From contig JACPVI010000014.1 in NCBI GenBank assembly GCA_016191815.1, positions 1-64,000 of the forward strand: DNA of 64,000 bases. The letters are read 5' to 3'. This DNA comes from Myxococcales bacterium (GTDB lineage: Bacteria > Myxococcota > Myxococcia > Myxococcales > Myxococcaceae). The first letter of the stretch is position 1. Every line of letters starts with the position of its first letter. Shown one piece after another: positions 18,306-27,235 of this stretch. Both the position numbers and the translations under genes were made by a program. Below the pieces are notes generated by a model, which saw only the letters and a program-made list of their open reading frames with translations, was not told where the DNA came from and made no database searches.

Positions 18306-19304
18306 TCAGCGGCTGAAGACCACCATCATCCCGGTGCTCTTGTAGTTGCCCAGACCGCCGCTCGAGCCGGCGATCCGGCCTCCCGAGGCGTACAGCCGCA
18401 CCACCCGGCCGTTCCCCGAGTCGTGGGCCACGTAGTACGAGCGCCCCGAGCTGTCGGTCCGCTTGGCCACCACGGTGATCCAGTGGTCTGTGCCGTTGGC
18501 CCCGCCGAAGGAGCCGGGCTTGAAGTCCACCGAGATGACGCTCGGCTTGCCCGCCTCGAGGTTCGCGTCCAGCCGCGAGAGCGAGAAGCCCACCTTCGAG
18601 GCGGAAAGCCCGCGCGCCCGTGCCGCGGTGTTCCAGATGAGCCCGTCCCCGTAGTAGCCGCGGTGCTGGTCGAGAAAGGCGTCGAGCTGACCCGGGTTGA
18701 TCGCCCGCCCCGAGATCTTGCTGATCGCCACCGCGGTGGCGCTCATCGCGCAGCCCGCGCTCCGCACGGTGAGGTTGCGGCCGAGGGTCCGGCCACCCCA
18801 CCTGGAATCCCCCTGGTAGTAGAGCGGAGTGCCGCTGGCCGCATCCAGCCCGCCCGGCTTTGGCGCCGGCTTGGGGCTGGGCTTCGGGGCGGGACGGGAA
18901 GAGAGCGCGCGCTCCATCGCTTTCCGGGTGACGGGCCCGTAGACGCCACTCGGAGGGATGCGGTGCTGCCGCTGGAAGGCCTTCACCGCCGCCTCGGTGC
19001 GGGGGCCGAAGATCCCCGGGCCGGTCTGCATCTGGGCCCGGCTCATGTGCCCCAGCCGGATCAGCGCCAGCTGCAGTTCCTTCACCGCCTCCCCCAGCGC
19101 ACCCCGCCGCAGCTCCGCTCGCGGCGCCCCCGAGTCTCGGGTGGACGGCGCGAAGCTGTCCGGCACCACCAGCCGCTGCCCAACCAGAATGAGGTTGACG
19201 TTCCGGATCCGGTTCGCACTCGCGAGCGCAGCGACGGTGGTGTGGTACCGCGCGGCGATCGCACTGAGCGTATCGCCCGAGCGAACGGTGTAAGTGCTCG
19301 CCAT
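18306..19304 (-). CDS. LysM / peptidoglycan-binding / C39-like peptidase-fold protein
   Basis: The product is 332 residues. An N-terminal LysM domain ([20 protein letters not shown] to [10 protein letters not shown], residues 5-50) is followed by a PG_binding_1-type repeat (about 65-135: [10 protein letters not shown] and [16 protein letters not shown]). A Pro/Lys linker leads to a C39/papain-like domain (about 165-332) with nucleophile-type Cys in [16 protein letters not shown] and a His in [11 protein letters not shown]. No signal peptide is visible, so it may leave by another route or act on lysis. Cell-wall hydrolysis or a self-cleaving cargo role is inferred. Confidence 0.72.
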   Translation of the reverse strand: MASTYTVRSGDTLSAIAARYHTTVAALASANRIRNVNLILVGQRLVVPDSFAPSTRDSGAPRAELRRGALGEAVKELQLALIRLGHMSRAQMQTGPGIFGPRTEAAVKAFQRQHRIPPSGVYGPVTRKAMERALSSRPAPKPSPKPAPKPGGLDAASGTPLYYQGDSRWGGRTLGRNLTVRSAGCAMSATAVAISKISGRAINPGQLDAFLDQHRGYYGDGLIWNTAARARGLSASKVGFSLSRLDANLEAGKPSVISVDFKPGSFGGANGTDHWITVVAKRTDSSGRSYYVAHDSGNGRVVRLYASGGRIAGSSGGLGNYKSTGMMVVFSR

Positions 19305-19387
19305 TGGCTGCCCCTGGTCAGCCCCTTTGCAACCTGTATTCTCGTGTCTTGAGAGGTAAGAGTTGCGCGTACGGCCCCAGGGGGCGG

Positions 19388-20818
19388 CTAGGCGGGGATT
19401 CGCGCCACCCTGGCGAGGAGATCATCGCGCCTCGCCGGCTCCTTGCAGACATCGGCGGCGCGGCGCAGCACCTCCCGGGCGGTCTTCCTGAAGCCGAGCT
19501 GCAGGTACAGCTCTCCGAGCTGGGTGAGCGGCGGCTCCAGGTCGGGGCGGAGGCCGGCGGCGCGCTCGAGGGCGGCGAGCGCCCGGTAGGTGTCCCCGGT
19601 CCGGGCAAAGAGCTGGCCGAGGTAGAAGTGGGGCTCGGCGCTGTAGGGGTCCTTCGCGGCAGCCGCCTGGAGCAGGTCGATCGCCTCGGAGAGTTTCCCC
19701 GCCCGCGCCACCGCCGCCGCCTGCTTGCAGGTGGCGAGGGCCGACTGGCGGCGAGCCTTGGCGGCGTCCTCCTCGGAGCTTCCGGCCATGAGCAGCCGCC
19801 TCACCGCGCGGGTGAAGTCGTCGGCCTTGAACGGCTTTTCGAAGAAGCCGTCCGCCCCGTACACCTCGGACACGTCCACCCCCACCTGCCAGCCGGTGTG
19901 CACCCCGCTGACCATGAGGATGGGAATGCTCCGGAGGGCGGGATCTCCCTTGATCGCCCGGCACACCTCGAAGCCGTGCATGCCCGGCAGCATCGCGTCG
20001 AGCACGATGAGATTCGGCTTGAGCTCGCGGGCCTGGGAGAGGGCCAAAAGGCCATCCCCGCACTGGAGGATGGCGCAGCCGAACGGCTCGAGGAGCTTCG
20101 CCTCCAGGCCCCGCATCTCCGCGTCGTCGTCCACCACGAGCACCACCTTGCCCGCGCCGAGGTCGGTGCGCTTGGTGGTGCGGGCGGCCTGCTCGTCAGG
20201 GAAGTCGATCGCCGTCCGCGGCGGAAGCTCGGGGCCCGAGAGGAGGGCGTCGAGGAGCGAGGACGCGTCGGGCCCGCTGGGAGGCTCGGGCACCGCCGGG
20301 GCCTCCTCCGGCTCGGGGCGGATGACGCCGGCGCGCCCCTCGGGGCCGGGCTTGAAGGACCAGGCTTCCTTCCCTCTCCACTCCTGCTCGCCGAGCGCGC
20401 GGACCTTGGCGAGGCCGTCCAAGGCGGAGAGGAGCAGCCCGGGCACCGCCACGTGCCTGAGCACCTTCCGGCCGGTCATGAAGCCGATCTCCTCGGCGGT
20501 GGCCCGGTCGTCGGGGTTGGCCATCGCCACCACCAGCCCGCCGGTGGCGTCCATCACCGAGAGCACCTTGGCCCTCCGCGCCACGTCGATGGGGATCAGC
20601 TCCGCCACCCGGAGAGGAATCACCGACTGGGAGAGGTCGAGGCCCGGGTAGCCGGTGTGCCTCGCGAGCAGCCGCACCATCACGTCTTCGGTGGCCAGCT
20701 TGAGCGCGCAGATGGCGGTGGCCCAATCCTCGCCGCGCTCGTACACCCGGGCCTTCACCTGCATCAGCTGGGCGTCGGAGAGCAGCCCGTCGCGGCGGAT
20801 CCGCTCGAACAGGTCCAT
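19388..20818 (-). CDS. MshEN - receiver - TPR fusion regulator
   Basis: The product is 476 residues. Residues about 1-150 match the GspE/MshE N-terminal domain ([42 protein letters not shown]), a fold that in some members binds c-di-GMP. Residues about 223-345 are a response-regulator receiver: [13 protein letters not shown], phospho-acceptor Asp in [10 protein letters not shown] and Lys in FFEKPF. The C-terminus is TPR ([20 protein letters not shown]). There is no DNA-binding or enzymatic output domain. It probably acts through protein contacts in gliding, pilus or secretion control. It is divergent from the ABC1 kinase gene. Confidence 0.8.
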   Translation of the reverse strand: MDLFERIRRDGLLSDAQLMQVKARVYERGEDWATAICALKLATEDVMVRLLARHTGYPGLDLSQSVIPLRVAELIPIDVARRAKVLSVMDATGGLVVAMANPDDRATAEEIGFMTGRKVLRHVAVPGLLLSALDGLAKVRALGEQEWRGKEAWSFKPGPEGRAGVIRPEPEEAPAVPEPPSGPDASSLLDALLSGPELPPRTAIDFPDEQAARTTKRTDLGAGKVVLVVDDDAEMRGLEAKLLEPFGCAILQCGDGLLALSQARELKPNLIVLDAMLPGMHGFEVCRAIKGDPALRSIPILMVSGVHTGWQVGVDVSEVYGADGFFEKPFKADDFTRAVRRLLMAGSSEEDAAKARRQSALATCKQAAAVARAGKLSEAIDLLQAAAAKDPYSAEPHFYLGQLFARTGDTYRALAALERAAGLRPDLEPPLTQLGELYLQLGFRKTAREVLRRAADVCKEPARRDDLLARVARIPA

Positions 20819-20897
20819 GGAGCCGATGATGCCTCAGCTCGGCCGCGGCGAGTAGTTTGACGTCCGAGCGGGCGCCCCAAGCCGGTCAGGACCGAAA

Positions 20898-22622
20898 TTG
20901 CCGGGGCCCCTCCCCCGTGCGAAGTTGCGGCGAGTGATCCGCGAGACGTTCCAGGACCTCAACCGGCTCCGCCAGATCGCGGTGATCGCCGCTCGCCATG
21001 GGTTCGCCGACCTCTTGGAGCGGTCGGGGCTCTGGCGCCTGCTCGGCCGGAAGGAGGCGGTGGAGCCGACCCCGGAGGCCCGCCGCGAGTCGGTGGCGCG
21101 GCGGTTTCGCTCGCTGCTCAACGACCTGGGGCCCACCTTCATCAAGCTCGGCCAGGTGATGTCCACCCGTGCCGACCTCTTGCCGGCGGAGTTCATCGAG
21201 GAGCTTTCCAATCTCCAGGACAACGTCCCTCCCTTCCCGCTGGAGGAGGCCTACGCGCAGATCCGCTCCTCGTTCGGCAAGGAGCCGCTGGAGATTTTCC
21301 GGAGCATCGAGGAGACCCCGCTGGCGGCAGCCTCGATCGCCCAGGTCCACCGCGCGGTGACGCTGGAGGGGGACGAGGTGGTGGTGAAGGTGCAGCGCCC
21401 GGGAATCTCCGAGCGGATCCGCGCCGACCTCTCGGTTTTGCACTACCTCGCCCGGGTGCTGGAGGCGGTGATCGAGGAAGTCGGCGTCTACACCCCCACC
21501 GGCATCGTGGAGGAGTTCGACCGCGCCATCCACGAGGAGCTGGACTTCCTCCACGAGGGGGCCAACGCCCGGGCGATGTACCGCAACCACGAGGGCCGCG
21601 AGCAGGTGCGCATCCCCAAGGTGTACGAGGAGCTGACCAGCCGCACCGTGCTCACCATGGAGTTTTTGAAGGGGACCAAGATCTCGCAGGTCGACGTCCA
21701 GAAGCACGACCGGCAGAAGCTGGCCCGGGCGATCCTCGAGGCCAGCTTCCGCCAGCTCTTCGAGGACGGGCTGTTCCACGGCGACCCCCACCCGGGGAAC
21801 ATCCTGGTGCTGGACGGCGACGTGCTCGGGCTCCTCGACTTCGGGGTGGTGGGCCGGATCACCAAGCAGATGCAGGACACCCTGGTGTCGTTGGTCCTCT
21901 CCATCGCCCTCAAGGACTCCGAGTCGGTGGCGCGGATCCTCTACCGGGTGGGAGTCCCCGACAGCCGCGCCAACCTGGTGGGGTTTCGGAACGACATCGA
22001 GCAGATCCTCAATCAGTACCTGCCTTCGACGCTGGGGGGGATCAACGCCCAGAATCTCCTTCGAGACTTGCTGGACCTGGCGGTGCGCTACCGGATCCGC
22101 ATCCCCAAGGAGTACGCCATCCTCTCCAGGGCGGCGATCTCGACGGAGGGCATCCTCCGCACGCTCTACCCGGAGATGAACATCCGCGAGATCGCCCTGC
22201 CCTACGCCAAGAAGCTGCTCGCCGAACGGTACGATCCCACCCACCTGCAGGGCGGGCTGATGCGCACCCTGCTTCGAGTGCAGAGCATCGCCTCCGATCT
22301 GCCGATGCAGCTCTCGCAGATCATGCTGGATCTGGAGTCGGGGAAGTTCTCCGTCACCGTGCGCTCGGATCAGCTCGAGCGCACCAACTCCAACCTCCGG
22401 AGCCTGGCGGTGATCGCCTTCCTGGGGCTATTGGCCTGCGGCTTCATCGTCGGCGCGTTCATCTCCTTCGCCAGCCAGCCCTGGACGGTGGGCGGAGTGC
22501 CGGTCCTGGGCGTGGTGGGCGCCGTCGCCGCGGCGGGCCTGTTCGGCGCGGCGCTCACCTGGTACCTCTTCGGCGGAGGGATGAGGAAGCTCTCGCTCAA
22601 GCGGCTCCTCAAGAAGCGCTAG
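20898..22622 (+). CDS. ABC1/UbiB-family atypical kinase
   Basis: The product is 574 residues from TTG 20898; a GTG at 20934 is equally plausible because no strong ribosome site marks either. All ABC1 hallmarks are present: the KxGQ motif in TFIKLGQVMSTRADLLP, the Ala-rich loop AAASIAQVH, the Lys in VVVKVQRPG, the catalytic HGDPHPGNI and the metal site LLDFGVVG. Two C-terminal hydrophobic helices (LAVIAFLGLLACGFIVGAF and VVGAVAAAGLFGAALTWYLF) anchor it in the membrane. The family supports ubiquinone and other isoprenoid lipid metabolism. No other quinone genes are adjacent. Confidence 0.88.
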   Translation: MPGPLPRAKLRRVIRETFQDLNRLRQIAVIAARHGFADLLERSGLWRLLGRKEAVEPTPEARRESVARRFRSLLNDLGPTFIKLGQVMSTRADLLPAEFIEELSNLQDNVPPFPLEEAYAQIRSSFGKEPLEIFRSIEETPLAAASIAQVHRAVTLEGDEVVVKVQRPGISERIRADLSVLHYLARVLEAVIEEVGVYTPTGIVEEFDRAIHEELDFLHEGANARAMYRNHEGREQVRIPKVYEELTSRTVLTMEFLKGTKISQVDVQKHDRQKLARAILEASFRQLFEDGLFHGDPHPGNILVLDGDVLGLLDFGVVGRITKQMQDTLVSLVLSIALKDSESVARILYRVGVPDSRANLVGFRNDIEQILNQYLPSTLGGINAQNLLRDLLDLAVRYRIRIPKEYAILSRAAISTEGILRTLYPEMNIREIALPYAKKLLAERYDPTHLQGGLMRTLLRVQSIASDLPMQLSQIMLDLESGKFSVTVRSDQLERTNSNLRSLAVIAFLGLLACGFIVGAFISFASQPWTVGGVPVLGVVGAVAAAGLFGAALTWYLFGGGMRKLSLKRLLKKR

Positions 22623-22652
22623 AGCACCAAGGCCTGCGACGCCCTCGCCGCC

Positions 22653-23723
22653 TCAAGGCACTTCGCGGCTCTCGCCGAAGCCGAGCAGCCAGAAGCGGGC
22701 GTCGCCGCGAGCCTCGGCGAGGAGGTTGGGCGCCTCGTCTTCCCCGTCGTCGGCGAGGCGGAAAGTGCCGAAGTGGATGCCCACGCTGGTGCCGGCTTCG
22801 AGGGTGCGGTGGGCCTGCACCGCCTGGACGGGAGAGAGGTGCACCGGGCCCATGAACCACTCCGGGCGGAAGGCGCCGATCGGCAACAGCGCCAGCCGGA
22901 TCGGCCCCAGCCGCTCGCGGATCTGCTCGAAGTGGGGGCCCTGGCCGGTGTCCCCGGCGAAGTAGACCCCCCCGGCCTCTCCTTCCACCACGAAGCCCGC
23001 CCACAAGGTGCGGTCCGAGTCGCACAGCCCGCGGCTGGAGAAGTGCTCGGCCGGCACCGCGCTGACTCGGACACCGGGCTTGATCGCCACGCTCTGCCAC
23101 CAGCCCAGCTCGGTGGCTCCGGCGACGCCTTTCGAGTCGAAGAGCGCCTTGTTTCCGAGGCCCGAGACGATGTGCGGCCGATGCTCCCTGGCCAGCCGCC
23201 GGAGGGTGGGGACGTCGAGGTGATCGTAGTGGTTGTGGCTGACCAGCACCGCGTCGATCGGCGGCAGGTCCTCGAACTTGATCCCCGGAGGGCGGACCCG
23301 CCTGGGCCCGGCGAAGGAGACCGGGCTGGCGCGCTCGGACCAGATCGGATCGGTGAGGATGTTCACCTCGTCCATCTGGATCAGCGCGGTGGCGTGGTTC
23401 ACGAAGGTGACCCGAAGCTGACCCTTCCCCACCCTTTGCGGGGGAGGGGGCCCGGGCTCGGCGTCGGTCCACTCCCGCCAGGGCCCCAGCTCGCGGTGGG
23501 TCATCCACTTGAAGAAGTCGCCGGTGCGGCCGGTGCCTCTCCCGGAGAGGTTGCGGAAGCGCTTTCCGTCGAAGTGAGCCGTGGGTGGTCCCCGGTAGCG
23601 CGGCGCCGAGAAGACGCAGCAGCCCAGCGTAGCGCCGAAGCCCAAGGCCGCCACCAGAACGCCCATCACCCCGGCCGCCCACCGCCGCGCCGCCCGGCCC
23701 TTCTTGGCCGTTCGCTCAAGCAC
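22653..23723 (-). CDS. Membrane-anchored metallo-beta-lactamase-fold hydrolase
   Basis: The product is 356 residues from GTG 23723, which overlaps the end of the kinase gene by 8 bp; the longer frame inside that gene is not credible. An N-terminal hydrophobic segment with a Cys (GVLVAALGFGATLGCC) suggests a signal or lipoprotein anchor. The zinc cluster HxHxDH lies in VLVSHNHYDHLDVPT, with later metal ligands in AEHFSSR, YFAGDTG and GIHFGTF. This layout matches the NAPE-PLD/UlaG-like branch, whose members cleave phosphodiesters. Coupling to the kinase gene suggests a shared regulatory unit. The substrate is unknown. Confidence 0.8.
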   Translation of the reverse strand: MLERTAKKGRAARRWAAGVMGVLVAALGFGATLGCCVFSAPRYRGPPTAHFDGKRFRNLSGRGTGRTGDFFKWMTHRELGPWREWTDAEPGPPPPQRVGKGQLRVTFVNHATALIQMDEVNILTDPIWSERASPVSFAGPRRVRPPGIKFEDLPPIDAVLVSHNHYDHLDVPTLRRLAREHRPHIVSGLGNKALFDSKGVAGATELGWWQSVAIKPGVRVSAVPAEHFSSRGLCDSDRTLWAGFVVEGEAGGVYFAGDTGQGPHFEQIRERLGPIRLALLPIGAFRPEWFMGPVHLSPVQAVQAHRTLEAGTSVGIHFGTFRLADDGEDEAPNLLAEARGDARFWLLGFGESREVP

Positions 23724-24831
23724 GGCGCGGCTTGGGCTGGACCCCGGGGCGAGCCGCCGCCGGAGTGACGTCCTGGGTGTCAGACCCGCCGCGCTCCGCC
23801 GCCTCGATGGTGTCCCACGCCGCATCGTCGGGGAAGGTGTCTTTGGGGCCATCTCCAGGCGCTCGCTCCTCGTCGTCCAGCGTCTCCGAGGAGCTGGTGG
23901 AGCACGCCTCCTCCAGCGCCAGGAGCATCGCCGATGCGGTGAGGAAACGCTCCCCCGGCGACTTGGCGAGGGCGCGCGCCACTACCCGAGAGACCGGTGG
24001 CCGGACCCAGGGCGCCACCGCAGAAGCGTCGGGCACCGGCGCCCGGACGTGGGCCCTCAAAACCTCGAAGTCGCTGCCTCCCTTGAAGGGGGGAGCGCCG
24101 GTGACGAGCTCGTAGACCACCGCCCCCAGCGAGTAGAGATCCGCCCGGTGATCCAGCTCGCCCCGGCCGACGATCTGCTCTGGCGCCATGTAGTGCGGGG
24201 TGCCCACCATCACCCCGGGCTGGGTGAGCGCCGGCAGGCTCAAGTCGCGCGCGATGCCGAGGTCCAGGATGGTGATGTGCCCGTCCTCCCCCACGAAGAC
24301 GTTGCTCGGCTTCACGTCGCGGTGGATGAGGCCGTGGGAGTGGAGGCAGGCGAGCCCGGCGCAGACCTGCCGCAAGAGCCGGAGCATCTCGGAGATCGAC
24401 AGCCTCCCGCCCCTCCTCTTGCGGTGCTCGCCGAGGGTGGTGCCCGGGAGGTACTTCATCACGATGAAGGGGACCGCCCCCGCTCGCCCGATGCCGTGGA
24501 GCGCGACGATGTTGGGGTGCCTCAGGGCGGCGAGCAGCCTCGCCTCTCGCTCGAAGCGGGCCACGCAGTGGGAGTTGCGGCACAGCTCGGTTGAGAGCAC
24601 TTTCACCGCCACCAGGCGGTGCTCCTTGGCGTCCTGGGCCAAGAAGACCGTGCCCATCGACCCCTGGCCGAGCTTCCGCTCCAGGCGCCAGCGCCCGTCC
24701 AGTTCCTCGCCCAGCGCCAAGGGATGGATGACGGTCTGCTCGGCCTTGGCGCGGTCGGCGACCTTCGGCTGGGCGCAGCGATGCGTCTGGTCTCGGTCGG
24801 CGAGCACGGCGCCGCAGCGCGAGCAGTTCAC
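23716..24831 (-). CDS. Ser/Thr protein kinase with N-terminal zinc ribbon
   Basis: The product is 371 residues. It opens with a Cys-x2-Cys ribbon half (MNCSRCGAVLADRDQTHRC). The kinase domain (about 48-300) has the glycine loop LGQGSMGTVF, the Lys in VAVKVL, the catalytic HRDVKPSNV, the metal motif DLG in ILDLGIAR and MAPEQ. All catalytic positions are intact. The last 70 residues are acidic and disordered, and there is no transmembrane helix, so it is cytoplasmic. It overlaps the downstream metallo-hydrolase gene. Such kinases are abundant in Myxococcota; its targets are unknown. Confidence 0.88.
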   Translation of the reverse strand: MNCSRCGAVLADRDQTHRCAQPKVADRAKAEQTVIHPLALGEELDGRWRLERKLGQGSMGTVFLAQDAKEHRLVAVKVLSTELCRNSHCVARFEREARLLAALRHPNIVALHGIGRAGAVPFIVMKYLPGTTLGEHRKRRGGRLSISEMLRLLRQVCAGLACLHSHGLIHRDVKPSNVFVGEDGHITILDLGIARDLSLPALTQPGVMVGTPHYMAPEQIVGRGELDHRADLYSLGAVVYELVTGAPPFKGGSDFEVLRAHVRAPVPDASAVAPWVRPPVSRVVARALAKSPGERFLTASAMLLALEEACSTSSSETLDDEERAPGDGPKDTFPDDAAWDTIEAAERGGSDTQDVTPAAARPGVQPKPRRA

Positions 24832-24996
24832 GGTCCCCTGTCCCGGCCCCAGTCTTCCACCGGGGCTCGGGGCCGACGATAGCCGCAGCGCGGGCTCCTA
24901 GGCGATGCCCGCGCGCAGCTAGCTGCTCCACTCCCTCCAGGCGCCGCGGTTCCCAGATACCCGGTGCCTCCCGGTGACGAAGATGAGCATGTGCGC

Positions 24997-25019
24997 CTCC
25001 AGGGGGCTACGCCCTGGAG
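24997..25019 (-). terminator. Hairpin at the end of the DsbA-like gene
   Basis: Perfect 8-bp inverted repeat CTCCAGGG/CCCTGGAG with a 7-nt loop, overlapping the stop codon of the DsbA-like gene. It lacks a clear U run on either strand, so intrinsic termination is only a suggestion. Confidence 0.4.
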
Positions 25020-25621
25020 CGCGCCCCCGCCCGCCGCGCGGCCTCGGCGATCACCTCGTATGGCTGGCAGCCGACGACCACCTCTCCGCCGAGGAAGAGG
25101 GTAGGCACGCCGGTGACTCCTTGCTCGTCTGCTTCGGCGCGGGTGTCGTCCACTCGCCGCAAGTAGGCGCGCTGGTCGGCGGCGACCAGCGCCAACCCTC
25201 GATCCAGGCCGGCCTGGGCGGCGATCTCGCGCAACGAAGTGTCGTCCTCCAGGCTATGGCCGAGGCGCCAGTACGCGTCCATGGCGGCGGCGCGGAAGTC
25301 GTCCAACCTTCCTTCATCGCGGGCGTACTCGGCCATGGCGAGCGCCCGCCGGGTGTTGGGGAGCCAGTCGTTGGTCCTCATGTCGCGGATGCCGAAGCGA
25401 GCCGCGAAGGCCGCCAGGTACTCGCGCATCGGGCCGAGGCGGGAAGGCGGGAAGTAGCTGGAGAGCGCCACTCCTCCTCGCGGGGTCTTGGGGTGTAGCT
25501 CGAACCCACGCCAATCCAGCTCGATCTCGAAGTCTCTCCGCAGCCTGACCAGGCTGCTCTGCTCCGCGATGAAGCAGAAAGGTCAGACGAAGTCGGAGTA
25601 CAGCCTCGCGCGCACGATCAT
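25007..25621 (-). CDS. Probable selenoprotein: DsbA-family oxidoreductase with UxxC active site
   Basis: Reading from ATG 25621, the frame gives MIVRARLYSDFV, then TGA (25583-25585), then PFCFIAEQ and an uninterrupted thioredoxin-fold DsbA/FrnE-like protein of 204 residues to the stop at 25007. In this family the same place reads DFVCPFC, so TGA sits exactly at the first Cys of the CxxC active site. The rest of the protein is intact and family-like (RRALAMAEYARDEGRL, MDAYWRLGHSLEDD, cis-Pro loop GVTGVPTLFL). A SECIS-like stem-loop begins 26 nt after the TGA. Selenocysteine insertion explains all of this; a nonsense mutation is the alternative. A conventional gene call would start only at GTG 25471 and lose the active site. 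No strong ribosome site is seen. Confidence 0.75.
25540..25557 (-). promoter_or_regulatory. SECIS-like hairpin
   Basis: On the mRNA the stretch reads GCAGCCU-GGUC-AGGCUGC: a perfect 7-bp stem with a GGUC tetraloop. Its first loop base lies 33 nt past the in-frame UGA. The loop has the G and U that SelB recognises in known bacterial SECIS elements, and the Escherichia coli fdhF element also presents GGUC in its apical loop. The hairpin lies wholly inside the coding sequence, as is usual in bacteria. Confidence 0.65.
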
Positions 25622-25678
25622 CGGTGGAAGGCAGACTAGCAGCGGTCCAGGGTCGAAGGAGATCGGCCTGAGCCAGGC

Positions 25679-26908
25679 CTAATGTGGCTCGGCCGAATCG
25701 GGAGCCGCCCTCCCCGGGGCCACCGCCCCGCGCTCCCCGCCGATCGCCTCCCCGGCCTCCTGGGGCACAAGGTGCCTGGGGAGGAAGAACGCCCCGGCGA
25801 TCAACGTCGGCACCACCGCGCTGCCGATCACCACCGCCACCAGGTGGGAGTATTGCTCCTGGCTGACGATGCCGTGCGAGTAGCCGAACAGCGCCGAGAT
25901 GGTCCCGAACGTCAGCCCGGTGGACATCAAGAGCGTGTAGTACCAGCGCTCATTCCTCTCCCGGCGAAAGCGGGCGATCACCGGGAACAACCCGAAGATC
26001 TTCGAGCCCACCTTGCCCGCCAGGAGCACCACGAAGGCGAGCGGCGCGGCGGCCAGCGCCGGCAGGGCCACCAATGAGCCGGCGCGCAAGAAGTAGAAGG
26101 GGCTCAAAAAGCCGACCGTCAGGGTGCGGAGGCGCCGCATGAAAACGGGGTCGCCTCCCAGAGTCCGGGTGAGGACCATGCCGGCGATGTACGCCGGGAG
26201 CACCGGCTCGCTGCCGGCCCACAGAGCCAGCCCGCCGAGCCCGAACAGCACGAAGAGCACCCACTTGGTCCGGAAGGCCGCCGTCTTGTGCGCATACCGT
26301 TCGATCAGACGAGGCGTCACCAGCGGCAGGCACACGAACGCGGCGGCGCAGGCTCCGGCGAAGACGAGGGTGCGCCAGGTGAACGGCGCGAACAACAATC
26401 CGAGGACGATCACGGTGCCGAGGTCGTTGACGAAGCATGCGCCGAGAATGCCCTTGCCAAACTCGGTCCGGTTGAAGCCGGTCTCGAGCATCACCGCATA
26501 GACCACCGCCATCGAGGTGGTGGAGAGCGCGATGCCCGCCAGCCAACTCGCCGGCCCGGACCAACCGAGGACGAAGCGAGCCAGCGCCGCGCACCCGAGG
26601 AACGGCGCCAAGAAGCCCACCAGGCCGACCACGGTGACTTCCTTCCACTTCTTCCGCATCACCGAGGGCTCCAGCTCCGCTCCTGCCAAGAAGGTGAGCA
26701 GCGTCGCGCCCGCGCTGGCGACGAACAGCAGCCAAGGCGCCTTGGCGCCGGTGGCGTCCGGGCCAAAGGCGTGGACGATGGCCGCCGACGCGAGCATCCC
26801 CACCACGATCTCCGTCAAGGCGACCGAGACGCGTAGCCTCGAGGCGGCGAACGTCGCGACGAGCGCCAGCCCGACCCAGATGCTCGCGGTGATGAGCGCC
26901 TGTTCCAC
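25679..26908 (-). CDS. CPA2-type cation:proton antiporter
   Basis: The product is 409 residues from GTG 26908 behind GAGGAGG. It is a polytopic membrane protein of about 12 hydrophobic helices. Family features are the N-terminal VSVALTEIVVGMLASA, GATLLTFLAGAELEPSV, the unwound helix region with STTSMAVVYAVMLETG, and the ion-binding pair in GACFVNDLGTVIVLG. The Asn-Asp pair is usual for this Na+(K+)/H+ exchanger superfamily. No C-terminal TrkA nucleotide-binding domain is present. The DsbA-like selenoprotein gene follows 57 bp downstream on the same strand. Confidence 0.85.
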   Translation of the reverse strand: MEQALITASIWVGLALVATFAASRLRVSVALTEIVVGMLASAAIVHAFGPDATGAKAPWLLFVASAGATLLTFLAGAELEPSVMRKKWKEVTVVGLVGFLAPFLGCAALARFVLGWSGPASWLAGIALSTTSMAVVYAVMLETGFNRTEFGKGILGACFVNDLGTVIVLGLLFAPFTWRTLVFAGACAAAFVCLPLVTPRLIERYAHKTAAFRTKWVLFVLFGLGGLALWAGSEPVLPAYIAGMVLTRTLGGDPVFMRRLRTLTVGFLSPFYFLRAGSLVALPALAAAPLAFVVLLAGKVGSKIFGLFPVIARFRRERNERWYYTLLMSTGLTFGTISALFGYSHGIVSQEQYSHLVAVVIGSAVVPTLIAGAFFLPRHLVPQEAGEAIGGERGAVAPGRAAPDSAEPH

Positions 26909-27235
26909 CGTTCAGCCTCCTCGTGCGCCGTCGCGCACCTATCGTCAGGGGGCCGGCTCCGCAGGCGGGCTCGACACCTACGGAGGGACAGCCCCGCAGG
27001 AGTCATTGGCCACCCGGGAAGGCGTGGCGGTTTCGGCGGACTCCACCGCCATCGCCAACGGAAAGCGGGCGTTGATACGCCGGCCACGGAGGAAGCGCAA
27101 CCGGGAGATCGACCGGCGGCGCACCGCTCAAGACCCTCGGCCGCCAGGAAGCCGGCCGCTCTTGTCGCGCTCCGGTCATCCCGCGGCGCGCTCAGTTGCG
27201 CGCTCGACTTCCCATGCAAATAGGCAATCGCCGAG
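26909..27235. other. 327-bp intergenic region, nothing recognised
   Basis: This stretch separates the divergent antiporter and outer-membrane protein genes and presumably holds both promoters. No reading frame, hairpin or repeat stood out. Confidence 0.5.

Noticed and set aside
25007-25471. DsbA-like gene starting at GTG 25471
   Set aside because: This start would omit the first strand and the active-site motif. Family-like sequence continues upstream through a single in-frame TGA to ATG 25621.
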